From Microbacteriaceae bacterium (GTDB lineage Bacteria; Actinomycetota; Actinomycetes; Actinomycetales; Microbacteriaceae), in NCBI GenBank assembly GCA_011620705.1, contig WOYR01000211.1:1-7827 (forward strand): a stretch of DNA of 7,827 bases, in the 5' to 3' direction. Shown here in pieces: positions 1 through 6,930 of this stretch. A program made the position numbers and the translations under genes. Every line of letters begins with the position of its first letter. Position 1 is the first letter of the stretch. The notes beneath the pieces are model-generated. The model saw only the letters and a program-made list of their open reading frames with translations. It was not told where the DNA came from and searched no databases.

Positions 1-485
1 GCATGGTGGATGAGACCGGCTGCGACGGCGTGGTGGTGGGTCGCGGCTGCCTCGGACGGCCATGGCTGTTCGGGGATCTCGCTGCCGCATTCCGCGGAGA
101 GACCCTCACCGCCCAGCCGACCCTCGGCGAGGTGGCGGCGGCGTTCCACCGCCACGCCGAGCTGCTGATCGAGTTCTTCGACGACGAGGGGCGCGCCTGC
201 CGCGACATCCGCAAGCATGTTGCCTGGTATTTCAAGGGATACGCGGTCGGCGGCGAGACCCGTGCGGCGCTGGCCACGAGCAGCAGCCTGGATGAGATCG
301 ACGAGCTGCTGAGCCGACTGGACGGCGAGCAGCCGTATCCGGGCGCGGATGCCGAGGGTCAGCGCGGCCGGGCGGGAACTCCGAAGCAGCCGACCCTGCC
401 ATACGGCTGGCTCGACAGCCGCGAATTGAGTGAGACGCACCGCGCCGAGGTCGCCGAGGCCGAACTGCACAACAGCGGTGGCTGA
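1..485 (+). CDS. dusB: tRNA-dihydrouridine synthase, DusB-like, 3' part (5'-truncated by window edge)
   Basis: Flavoenzyme that reduces uridines to dihydrouridine in the D-loop of tRNA, using FMN and NADPH (family knowledge). About 160 C-terminal residues are visible, reading from codon 3-5 to a TGA at 483-485. The ATG at position 3 is internal: the protein there is already inside the TIM barrel. Visible landmarks are the FMN-phosphate-binding stretch GVVVGRGCLGRPWLF near the left edge and, in the C-terminal helical tRNA-binding domain, RACRDIRKHVAWYFKGY, the conserved R-x-x-RKH-x-x-WY-x-KG signature of the bacterial Dus/NifR3 family. A low-complexity tail (GADAEGQRGRAGTPKQ) follows the domain. 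The stop lies 8 nt inside dgt, which suggests translational coupling. Family assignment is firm. The DusB label rather than another Dus paralogue is the usual annotation for actinobacterial members and is less certain. Confidence 0.93.
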   Translation, partial: MVDETGCDGVVVGRGCLGRPWLFGDLAAAFRGETLTAQPTLGEVAAAFHRHAELLIEFFDDEGRACRDIRKHVAWYFKGYAVGGETRAALATSSSLDEIDELLSRLDGEQPYPGADAEGQRGRAGTPKQPTLPYGWLDSRELSETHRAEVAEAELHNSGG

Positions 486-1740
486 CTCGCCCGGTTACTC
501 CGAGGCGGATGCCGAACGCTGGCTCCCCGAGGAGCACTCATCGCGCCGCAGCGACTTCGCCCGCGACCGCGCCCGGCTGCTGCACTCCAGCGCGCTGCGC
601 CGACTCGCGGTCAAGACCCAGGTGCTGAGCCCTTCCACGGGGCTCGACTTCGCGCGCAACCGGCTCACCCACTCGCTCGAGGTCGCGCAGATCGGCCGCG
701 AGCTGGCAGTCGACCTGGGCCTGGACCCGGATGTCGTCGACACCGCCTGCCTGGCGCACGACGTCGGCCACCCGCCCTTCGGCCACAACGGCGAGCGCGC
801 GCTCAACGACTGGGCTCTCGGGATCGGCGGCTTCGAGGGCAACGCGCAGACCCTGCGGCTGCTCACCCGGCTCGAACCGAAGGTGTTCGGCCCGGAGCTC
901 GACGGCGTCCCAGGCCGCAGCTACGGCCTCAACCTCACGCGCGCGAGCCTCGACGCGAGCTGCAAGTATCCGTGGCCGGAGTCCGAAGGGGTGGCCGATC
1001 CGAGCGGCAGGAGCAAGTTCGGCTTCTACGCGGATGACACAGCCGCCTTCGACTGGATCCGCGCCGGCGCCCCGGCACGGGTGCGATGCGTCGAAGCCCA
1101 GGTGATGGACCTCAGCGACGACATCGCATACTCGGTGCACGACTTCGAGGACGCCATCGTCAACGGCTACCTGGACGTGCCGGCGCTGAACAGCCGCGCC
1201 GAGCACGACGCCCTGGTCGACAGCATGTTCGCCTGGATCGGCGGCGAGGTCTCGCATGACGGGCTGATCGCCGCCTTCGACCGGCTCGGCAGCCTCGATG
1301 CCTGGCTGGATTCCTGGGACGGCAGCCGCCGCGACCTCGCCCGGCTGAAGAATCTGACGAGCCAGTTGATCGGGCGCTTCGCGGGGGAGGCGGTGCGGGC
1401 GACGCGGGCGGGGCATCCATCTGGCACCTTGGCGCGGTTCGCCGCGGATGTCGTGGTCCCTGACGACACCCGCGCCGAGATCGCCGTGCTGAAAGGCATC
1501 GTCGCGGCCAAGGTGATGTCGACGAACGCGCGGCAGCCGATCTACGCGCGGCAGCGCGGGATCCTGACCGAGCTCGCCGACCTGCTCTGGGCGACCGGCC
1601 CGGCGCATCTCGACCTGGGCTTCCAGGCGGACTGGGCCGCGGCATCCGACGACACGGCCCGTCGGCGCGTCGTCGTCGACCAGCTCGCCTCGCTCACGGA
1701 TGTCTCGGCGAACGCCTGGCACGAGCGGCTGCTCGGCTGA
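478..1740 (+). CDS. dgt: deoxyguanosinetriphosphate triphosphohydrolase-like protein (HD-domain dNTPase)
   Basis: Predicted to hydrolyse dGTP or other dNTPs to deoxynucleoside plus triphosphate, tuning the dNTP pool; cytosolic, metal-dependent. The protein is 420 aa from GTG 478, a normal length for the actinobacterial family. The HD-domain metal site is intact: H65 in RLTHSLEVAQ, H94-D95 in LAHDVGHPPFGHNGE, and the distal Asp in MDLSDDIAYSVHD (D214/D215). The N-terminal segment RRSDFARDRARLLHSSALRRL and the KTQVLSP stretch are typical of the family. I chose GTG 478 because MADSPGYSEADAERWLPE resembles the usual N-terminus. An in-frame GTG at 430 would add 16 basic, proline-rich residues lying inside dusB. 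No good Shine-Dalgarno sits before 478, so translation is probably coupled to dusB termination at 485. In many actinobacteria dgt is directly followed by dnaG; here an inverted HNH gene separates them. The true nucleotide substrate cannot be read from the sequence. Confidence 0.95.
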   Translation: MADSPGYSEADAERWLPEEHSSRRSDFARDRARLLHSSALRRLAVKTQVLSPSTGLDFARNRLTHSLEVAQIGRELAVDLGLDPDVVDTACLAHDVGHPPFGHNGERALNDWALGIGGFEGNAQTLRLLTRLEPKVFGPELDGVPGRSYGLNLTRASLDASCKYPWPESEGVADPSGRSKFGFYADDTAAFDWIRAGAPARVRCVEAQVMDLSDDIAYSVHDFEDAIVNGYLDVPALNSRAEHDALVDSMFAWIGGEVSHDGLIAAFDRLGSLDAWLDSWDGSRRDLARLKNLTSQLIGRFAGEAVRATRAGHPSGTLARFAADVVVPDDTRAEIAVLKGIVAAKVMSTNARQPIYARQRGILTELADLLWATGPAHLDLGFQADWAAASDDTARRRVVVDQLASLTDVSANAWHERLLG

Positions 1741-1748
1741 CGGCTGGC

Positions 1749-1772
1749 ATGACCGACAGCATGACTGACAGC
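1749..1772 (+). repeat. 12-bp imperfect tandem repeat after dgt
   Basis: ATGACCGACAGC (1749-1760) is followed immediately by ATGACTGACAGC (1761-1772), two copies with one mismatch. It lies 9 nt past the dgt stop, in the short gap between the convergent genes. It starts an open frame (MTDSMTDS...) that runs antisense into the HNH gene and has no ribosome-binding site, so I do not call a gene. Probably a small slippage duplication. Confidence 0.6.
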
Positions 1773-1773
1773 A

Positions 1774-1811
1774 GTCGCGGCCCTGCGGAGAGCCGGCTCC
1801 GCCGCGGCGAC
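1774..1811. terminator. GC-rich hairpin between convergent genes, possible bidirectional terminator
   Basis: The core is a perfect 6-bp stem, GCGGAG (1785-1790) with CTCCGC (1797-1802), around a 6-nt loop AGCCGG. An outer stem GTCGC (1774-1778) / GCGAC (1807-1811) extends it across an internal loop. It sits 33 nt after the dgt stop and 7 nt past the HNH stop on the other strand, the expected place for a shared terminator. There is no T-tract on either side, so this would be a U-less terminator of the kind reported in high-GC actinobacteria, or simply a GC-rich accident. Confidence 0.42.
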
Positions 1812-1817
1812 ACCGCT

Positions 1818-3149
1818 TCACCTGGCCGCCAGCAACTCCCGCACGGCACGCGACTTCGTTTCGAGCAGCACCCGACCGCCTCCTCGCCCGGGCGGAGGCG
1901 ACAGCCAGTACCGCCCGGCTCGCCGCTCGATCTCCCATCTCTCGTCATGCAGCCGCAGATGATGATGGCGGCATAGCAGGATTCCGTCGGCCAAGTCGGT
2001 GCGACCGTGGTCGCGAGCCCAGTGCCGGATGTGGTGCGCCTCCGTCCAGGACGGCGGCCGATCGCATCCCGGCCACATGCACCCGCCGTCGCGCACCGCC
2101 AGCGCCCGGCGCTGCTGCCGGCTGTAGAGCCGCTGCTCGCGCCCCAGGTCGAGCACCTGGCCGGCCTCGTCGAGGATGACGGGCAGCACGCCGCCGGCGC
2201 AGGCCAGGCGCTCGACGGTCGCCATCGATGCCGACTCGCCGCCTTCCAGGACTCCGTGCCCGGCGCCGGCCTCGAGCGCCGCCGCGGTCACGAGCACTCG
2301 GACTGCAGGCTCTCCTCCGCCCAGCAGCACTGCGTGATCGACGGCCGCGGACTGCCGCAGCAACTCGGTGAACGCATCGGAGGCGAGCTGTTCGGTGGTG
2401 CGTGGATCGTCGTGGATCGCGGCTGCCGCAGCCCGCCGCCCCGGGTCGACGAACCGCGGCCCGCCGCGCCGGGGCGAGGTCGCGCGGTCGTAGACCTCCG
2501 TGACGACCGATGCCGATTCCGGATCGAGCAGCCAGATGATCCGGGTCATCCCGTCGGCCTGCCGGATCAGCCGCAGCGATCGAGCGGCCCGGCGCTGCGC
2601 CTCACGATCGGCGACACCGGCCTCGTCGAGTTCGTCGCGGAGTTCCCGGGCGCGTCGTTGCAGGCGGTCCGGGTCGAGTGAGTCCGCGTCATCGCAGAGC
2701 CGCTCCGTGGCCTGCTCGAGCAGTTCCGCTGGCACCGCCTCAGTGGCTGCGCCGAGCCCGGCATGGATCGCATCCGCAGCCGCGACGCTGACTCGTCCGT
2801 TCACGATGGCCCCGCCCAGCACCCCGCCGGACCCGGCGATGATGCCGACCCGCGCCGTGGCGGCGGCGTCGCGGGCCGTGACCCCCGTCTCGGCCCGGAG
2901 GAACTCCTCTACCGTGCGATGCCCTGCGCGCTGGGCGAAGCCGTCGAGCCCGTGCTCGGGGAGCGATCGCCGTGCGACCTCGCCGGCCGCCATGGCCGCG
3001 TGCCGCTCGACACCCTGGCGCAGCTCGGTGGTGATCGCGAGCAGCTCGCGCAGTTCCGCATCACTCGCCATGCCCCAGCCCTCGACCGGCGCGATGCGCA
3101 GGCGGTCGTGCGCCTGCCGCAGTGCGTCGAGGAGGGTGGAGGTGGCCAT
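1818..3149 (-). CDS. DUF222-containing HNH endonuclease (13E12-like family)
   Basis: The protein is 443 aa. An N-terminal DUF222 region (about residues 30-330) is rich in Ala, Arg and Leu helices. A C-terminal HNH nuclease module (about 357-403) has two zinc-type knuckles, CMWPGC (C357, C362) and LLCRHHH (C393, H395-H397), plus the EAHHIRHW helix (H372/H373) and a final H401. The motif Asn is replaced by Asp (LADGILLC, D388), which gives an H-D-H rather than H-N-H core. Start choice: ATG at 3149-3147 gives MATSTLLDALRQAHDRL, a typical N-terminus, with GGCGGA 10 nt upstream. Longer readings would run back through the regulatory region into the dnaG leader. Such proteins are multicopy in many actinobacterial genomes and have been linked to a repeat family in mycobacteria (13E12); their biological role is poorly defined. 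The gene is convergent with dgt, divergent from dnaG, and preceded by a LexA-like operator. Family is certain; function as a DNase is inferred from the domain only. Confidence 0.93.
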   Translation of the reverse strand: MATSTLLDALRQAHDRLRIAPVEGWGMASDAELRELLAITTELRQGVERHAAMAAGEVARRSLPEHGLDGFAQRAGHRTVEEFLRAETGVTARDAAATARVGIIAGSGGVLGGAIVNGRVSVAAADAIHAGLGAATEAVPAELLEQATERLCDDADSLDPDRLQRRARELRDELDEAGVADREAQRRAARSLRLIRQADGMTRIIWLLDPESASVVTEVYDRATSPRRGGPRFVDPGRRAAAAAIHDDPRTTEQLASDAFTELLRQSAAVDHAVLLGGGEPAVRVLVTAAALEAGAGHGVLEGGESASMATVERLACAGGVLPVILDEAGQVLDLGREQRLYSRQQRRALAVRDGGCMWPGCDRPPSWTEAHHIRHWARDHGRTDLADGILLCRHHHLRLHDERWEIERRAGRYWLSPPPGRGGGRVLLETKSRAVRELLAAR

Positions 3150-3306
3150 GCATCCATTTTCCGCCTTCGAAGATATGTTCGGTAGTACAAGTTCTTCGGC
3201 GAAACCCGCTTGTGGAGGAAGAGACGGACGGCGGCGCAGCGGCGCCCGCGCGCGCAGCCCGTGCGCTGCAGCAGCGGCGGCACAGGAAATGGCGGAGAAT
3301 CGGCAC
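3150..3306. promoter_or_regulatory. divergent intergenic region, HNH gene / dnaG leader
   Basis: This 157-nt gap separates the divergent HNH and dnaG starts. The first 50 nt (about 3150-3200) are clearly richer in A/T than the surroundings and contain the LexA-like site. The promoters for both genes should lie here, but I cannot fix convincing -35/-10 pairs. TAnnnT-type hexamers occur on both strands around 3170-3179 (TATGTT on plus, TATCTT on minus), so they overlap the operator. The remainder (about 3205-3300) is GC-rich, has no gene I can support, and ends in a GGAG (3294-3297) placed 9 nt before the dnaG ATG. Confidence 0.6.
3168..3181 (-). promoter_or_regulatory. LexA-binding SOS box candidate
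   Basis: On the minus strand the site reads CGAACATATCTTCG, one base away from the perfect palindrome CGAACATATGTTCG. It fits the Gram-positive/mycobacterial SOS box, CGAAC-N4-GTTCG, at nine of the ten conserved positions. It ends 18 nt before the HNH start codon, where a repressor would cover the -10 or transcription start. Some mycobacterial genes of the same 13E12/DUF222-HNH family are known to be LexA-controlled, so context and motif agree. Binding itself is inferred. Confidence 0.75.
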
Positions 3307-5217
3307 ATGCCCGGCCTCATTCGCAGAAGCGACATCGACGAGGTCCGGTCGCGCATCAACCTCGCGGATGTGATCGGCGACTACGTGACCCTCAAGAGCG
3401 CGGGGGCGGGATCGCTCAAGGGCCTCTGCCCCTTCCACGACGAGCGCAGCCCGAGTTTCAACGTGCGCCCGCAGGTCGGCTACTACCACTGCTTCGGCTG
3501 CGGGGAGAGCGGCGACGCATTCACCTTCCTGCAGCGGATGGACCACCTCAGCTTCCAGGAGGCGGTCGAGCGGATGGCGGCGCGGATCGGCTACGAACTG
3601 CACTACGAGGACGGCGCGCAGGCGACCGAGCACGGCAATCGCGCCCGGCTGCTCGCAGCGAATGCGGCCGCCGAGAAGTTCTTCCAGCAGCAGCTCACCA
3701 TTCCCGAGGCGCAGCTCGGCCGCGACTTCCTCGGCGAGCGCGGATTCGACCCCGCTGCGGCCGCGCATTTCGGCATCGGATTCGCCCCCAAGTCCTTCGA
3801 CGCGCTCCGAACGGCGCTGCTCGCCCAGGGCTACACCGAGGCCGAACTCGTCACCGCCGGTCTGCTCAGCACCGGCGACCGCGGCAACGCGTACGACCGA
3901 TTCCGCGGGCGCCTGATCTGGCCGATCCGCGACATCACCGGCCAGACGGTCGGGTTCGGCGCGCGCAGGCTGCTGCCAGATGACCAGGACAAGGGGCCCA
4001 AGTACCTCAACACCCCCGAGACGCCCGTGTACCACAAGAGCCAGGTGCTGTACGGGCTCGATCTGGCCCGCCGCGACATCGCCAAGGGCAAGCAGGTGGT
4101 GGTGGTGGAGGGCTACACGGATGTCATGGCCTGCCACCTCGCCGGCGTCACCACCGCGGTCGCCACCTGCGGCACGGCCTTCGGCGTTGAGCACATCAAG
4201 ATCATCCGCCGGGTGCTCGGGGATGTCGCGAACGCCAACACGCAGGGCACCGGCGAGGTGATCTTCACCTTCGATCCGGATGAGGCGGGCCAGAACGCCG
4301 CGAGCCGCGCCTTCGCCGAGGAGCAGCGCTTCGCGGCCCAGACCTTCGTCGCCGTGGCCCCCGACGGCCTCGACCCGTGCGATCTGCGCCGGATGCGCGG
4401 CGATGAGGCGGTTCGGCATCTGATCGCGGCGCGCAGGCCGATGTTCGAGTTCATGATCCGGCGCAGGCTCGCCGGGCACGATCTGGAGACGGTCGAGGGC
4501 CGGGTCGCGGCGCTGCGGGCTTCGGCGCCCGTCGTCGCGGGGATCCGGGATCGCGCCATGAGCGTCGGCTACATCCGCAGCCTGGCCGGCTGGCTGGGCC
4601 TCGAACCCGATGAGGTCGGACGCGCGGTGACGGGTGCGCGCGCCGCCGCGGGGCGCGCCCCCGCCCGCGCCACGCCGGCCACGGCCGAGGAGAGCCGCTC
4701 CACGAGTGGGGCCACCCTCACCGAGGCTCCGCCCGCGACCAGCGGGATCAGCCTGACCGAGCTGCCGACCGACCCGATCACGCGCGGGGAGCGCGATGCG
4801 CTCATGGCGATGCTGCAGCATCCGGATGCCGTCGGCCACGAGCTCATGGAGCGCGCGACCCAGGTGCGCTTCGGCAACCCGACGCTCGCGGTGATCCGCG
4901 ACGGGATCGCGGCGAGTCTCGATCAGGCCAGCGCCCCGGACTGGTTGCAGCGCGTCGGGGCCCAGCTGCCCGCCGACTTCGCATCGCTGGTGATCCAGTT
5001 GGGGGTCGCACCGATTCCGCAGCGCGAGGACGCGGTGGCGAGCTATTGCGAAGGCGTCGTCGCCTCCCTCGTCGACCGCGATCTGCTCAGGCGCAAGGCC
5101 GAGGTGCTCGGCGCCATGCAGCGCGCCAAGTCCGAGGGCGACGAGGTGCGCTGGGAGAAGCTGAGCCGCGAGTCCGTCGCGCTCGAGACCGAACGGCGGC
5201 AACTCCGCAAGGAGTGA
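3307..5217 (+). CDS. dnaG: DNA primase DnaG
   Basis: Synthesises RNA primers at the replication fork together with the DnaB helicase; essential and cytosolic. The protein is 636 aa, a normal length. Domains in order: a CHC2 zinc-binding domain with C41, H44, C62 and C65 (CPFHDERSPSFN then YYHCFGCGESGD); the catalytic core with the Toprim fold, E268 in VVVVEGYTDVM, and D323/D325 in FTFDPDEAGQ, which are the expected acidic metal ligands; and GLDPCDLR (354-361). A Thr/Ala/Pro-rich linker follows (about 443-492), then a helical C-terminal domain (about 494-636) in the position of the DnaB-interacting region. I chose ATG 3307 because GGAG lies 9 nt upstream and MPGLIRRSDIDEVRSR is the usual start. 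An in-frame ATG at 3289 adds only MAENRH and has a poorly spaced AGGA. All key catalytic residues are present. The gene is probably transcribed from its own promoter, because the inverted HNH gene separates it from dgt. Confidence 0.98.
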   Translation: MPGLIRRSDIDEVRSRINLADVIGDYVTLKSAGAGSLKGLCPFHDERSPSFNVRPQVGYYHCFGCGESGDAFTFLQRMDHLSFQEAVERMAARIGYELHYEDGAQATEHGNRARLLAANAAAEKFFQQQLTIPEAQLGRDFLGERGFDPAAAAHFGIGFAPKSFDALRTALLAQGYTEAELVTAGLLSTGDRGNAYDRFRGRLIWPIRDITGQTVGFGARRLLPDDQDKGPKYLNTPETPVYHKSQVLYGLDLARRDIAKGKQVVVVEGYTDVMACHLAGVTTAVATCGTAFGVEHIKIIRRVLGDVANANTQGTGEVIFTFDPDEAGQNAASRAFAEEQRFAAQTFVAVAPDGLDPCDLRRMRGDEAVRHLIAARRPMFEFMIRRRLAGHDLETVEGRVAALRASAPVVAGIRDRAMSVGYIRSLAGWLGLEPDEVGRAVTGARAAAGRAPARATPATAEESRSTSGATLTEAPPATSGISLTELPTDPITRGERDALMAMLQHPDAVGHELMERATQVRFGNPTLAVIRDGIAASLDQASAPDWLQRVGAQLPADFASLVIQLGVAPIPQREDAVASYCEGVVASLVDRDLLRRKAEVLGAMQRAKSEGDEVRWEKLSRESVALETERRQLRKE

Positions 5218-5239
5218 CGGATCGTCACAAGAACCGTGG

Positions 5240-5274
5240 CATCGTGTCCTCGAGACCTCGAAAGGGACACGATG
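5240..5274 (+). promoter_or_regulatory. inverted repeat covering the RBS and start codon of the lipoprotein gene
   Basis: CATCGTGTCC (5240-5249) and GGACACGATG (5265-5274) are perfect 10-bp complementary arms. Inside the 15-nt interval, TCGA (5250-5253) and TCGA (5258-5261) can stack as a second short stem with loop GACC, leaving a 3-nt bulge. The 3' arm includes part of the Shine-Dalgarno (AAAGGGA, 5261-5267) and the ATG itself (5272-5274). No T-tract follows, so it is not a standard terminator for dnaG. It may be a translation-limiting hairpin in mRNA or, as DNA, a dyad operator. The pairing is directly visible; the role is inferred. Confidence 0.6.
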
Positions 5275-6921
5275 ACTCTCGCGCTCGGCCCGGCCCGGCA
5301 TCTGCCGTCTGCGCTCGGCGCCCTCCTCGCGTTCGCGGCATCCGCCCTGCTGCTGGCAGCCTGCGCGGGAGGCACCGTCGGCGCCGCCGGGTCCGGGGCG
5401 GGCATCATCGTCGGGGCGGTCGGGCCGACCCCTGCCCTCGATCCCGCGGGGCCGAGCGCTGACGGCTCCCGCGCTCTGCAGGCCGAGCTGTTCGGCCGGC
5501 TGATCACCACGGACCCCCGCACCGGCGAACTGAAGCCCGATCTCGCCGAGAGCGCGGCGTTCACCGCCCCGACCGTCTACACCGTTCGGCTTCGGCCAGG
5601 GCAGCGCTTCGCCAACGGGGATGCCCTCACGTCGTCGGATGTGAAGTTCAGCTTCGACCGGCAACGCGCCATCGCCGGTCAGGACGGCTCCGCCCAGCAG
5701 CTCGGCAGGCTGCTCTCGATCTCCGCGCCGGACCCCGGCACCGTGGTGTTCCACCTGAAGACGGCGGCCGACCAGGCATTCGCGCGGGTCCTGGCATCCC
5801 CGGTCGGCGCGATCGTCGATGAGCAGGTCTTCTCCGCCACGAAACCGACCCCGAACCAGGTCATCGTGCAGGCCAAGGCCTTCGACGGCCAGTACCGGGT
5901 CGACAGCTACCATTCGACTCTGATCACCCTGGTGCCCAACGCACGCTACGACGGCTCCCTCGGCGCCCCGAAGGCCGGCAGCATCTCGCTGAAGATCTAC
6001 TCCCGCTCCGCTGCTGCACGCCTCGATCTGCATGCTGGGACGATCGACGCCGCCTACGGGCTCTCACCCGGTGACGTGGCACTGGCCGGCACCGACAAGG
6101 GACTGAGGGTCAGGCGGGCCCCGGGGGACGAGACCCGGTTCCTGGTCTTCGATCTGGACACCATGCCGTACGGCGCGATCCTGGATTCAGCAGACCCCAG
6201 GAAGGCCCTCGCCGTCCGGCAGGCGGTCGCCGACCTCATCGATCGGCGCGCGCTGTCGAGATCGGCGCATTCGGGCACCGCCCTTCCGCTGTACTCGGTC
6301 GTCCCGCTGTACTCGGTCGTCCCGTCGGGGCAGGCGGATGCGATCGGGGCGTTCGCGACGCAGTACGGCGACGGGCAGGGCGGACCCGACCCCGCCAAGG
6401 CTCGCGCCCTTCTCAAGAATGCGGGCATCCCGATCCCGGTGGCGCTGACGCTGCATTTCACGCCATCGCAGTTCGGCACATCTTCGGCCGAGGAGTACAC
6501 GCAGCTGCGCACCCAGCTCGAAGATGCCGGCCTGTTCACGATCAAGCTGCAGTCCAGCGAGTACCCCCAGTTCACGAAGGATGTCGCCGCGGGCGCCTAC
6601 GCCGTGCATCAGGGCGATCACGTGGCGGCCGTCGCCGATCCGAGCGACTCGCTGGCCCTCTTCCGCGCCGGGGGGCCCCTGTCGAACCGTTTCGCCGATC
6701 CCTCCCTGAGCGCCGGGATCGACAAGGCGATGGTCGAGCCGGATGCCACGGCTCGCGCGGCCATGATCGAGGAACTGCAGCTGCAGCTCGCGGCGGCCGC
6801 CCCGGTCATCCCACTGCTGCAGAGCGAGCAGATCGCGGTGACCTCGACGAGCATCTCCGGCGTGACTTTCGACGCCGGCTCGGGGCTGCGATTCGGCCAG
6901 CTGCTCCGGTCGGCCCGGTAG
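5272..6921 (+). CDS. ABC transporter substrate-binding lipoprotein, SBP family 5 (peptide/nickel type)
   Basis: The protein is 549 aa. The N-terminus is a lipoprotein signal: hydrophobic residues about 14-30 and lipobox L28-A29-A30-C31, so the mature protein should be lipid-anchored at C31 on the outer face of the membrane. After a Gly/Ala spacer, the SBP_bac_5 fold begins near residue 69 (ELFGRLITTDPRTGELKPDL). The family hallmark RFANGDALTSSDVKFSFD is at 112-129, and the second-lobe elements follow, ending with AAAPVIPLLQSEQIAV near the C-terminus. Start: ATG 5272 has AAAGGGA just upstream and gives the signal peptide; GTG 5236 would add 12 charged residues in front of it. The family binds oligopeptides, dipeptides, nickel-chelates and other solutes, so I cannot name the ligand. 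It is followed 9 nt later by an Opp/Dpp-type ATPase, but no permease gene lies nearby. An 18-bp in-frame duplication doubles PLYSVV (339-350). The start region is buried in a perfect inverted repeat. Confidence 0.92.
   Translation: MTLALGPARHLPSALGALLAFAASALLLAACAGGTVGAAGSGAGIIVGAVGPTPALDPAGPSADGSRALQAELFGRLITTDPRTGELKPDLAESAAFTAPTVYTVRLRPGQRFANGDALTSSDVKFSFDRQRAIAGQDGSAQQLGRLLSISAPDPGTVVFHLKTAADQAFARVLASPVGAIVDEQVFSATKPTPNQVIVQAKAFDGQYRVDSYHSTLITLVPNARYDGSLGAPKAGSISLKIYSRSAAARLDLHAGTIDAAYGLSPGDVALAGTDKGLRVRRAPGDETRFLVFDLDTMPYGAILDSADPRKALAVRQAVADLIDRRALSRSAHSGTALPLYSVVPLYSVVPSGQADAIGAFATQYGDGQGGPDPAKARALLKNAGIPIPVALTLHFTPSQFGTSSAEEYTQLRTQLEDAGLFTIKLQSSEYPQFTKDVAAGAYAVHQGDHVAAVADPSDSLALFRAGGPLSNRFADPSLSAGIDKAMVEPDATARAAMIEELQLQLAAAAPVIPLLQSEQIAVTSTSISGVTFDAGSGLRFGQLLRSAR
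6286..6321 (+). repeat. 18-bp perfect in-frame tandem duplication inside the lipoprotein gene
   Basis: CCGCTGTACTCGGTCGTC occurs twice back to back (6286-6303 and 6304-6321) with no mismatch, and the sequence continues with CCG. It encodes PLYSVV-PLYSVV and adds six residues without disturbing the frame. Identity down to third codon positions points to recent slippage. It falls in the stretch that family members usually have once, after the helix with AVRQAVADLIDRRAL. Confidence 0.9.
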
Positions 6922-6930
6922 GGTCGAGCC

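Noticed and set aside
430..477. GTG 430 as the dgt start
   Set aside because: It lies deep inside dusB and adds a basic, proline-rich stretch not typical of the family; GTG 478 gives a standard N-terminus.
538..1938. A 466-codon minus-strand open frame across dgt
   Set aside because: It is a mirror of the dgt coding frame, with low-complexity composition and no ribosome-binding site.
2007..2681. A plus-strand open frame of 224 codons inside the HNH gene
   Set aside because: It is antisense to the DUF222/HNH coding sequence, and its product is Pro/Arg-rich noise.
2500..3306. A far-upstream start for dnaG, since its frame stays open back to 2500
   Set aside because: The extension is Ser/Arg/Ala-rich, overlaps the HNH gene, and precedes a normal DnaG N-terminus with a well-spaced GGAG.
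4096..4107. Four consecutive GTG triplets as a microsatellite in dnaG
   Set aside because: They encode the hydrophobic Toprim strand VVVVEG, which is conserved for structural reasons.
3061..6033. A 990-codon minus-strand open frame across dnaG and the start of the lipoprotein gene
   Set aside because: It is antisense to genes with intact catalytic motifs, its product is Arg/Gly/Ala-rich with no domain I recognise, and long antisense frames are expected at this GC content.
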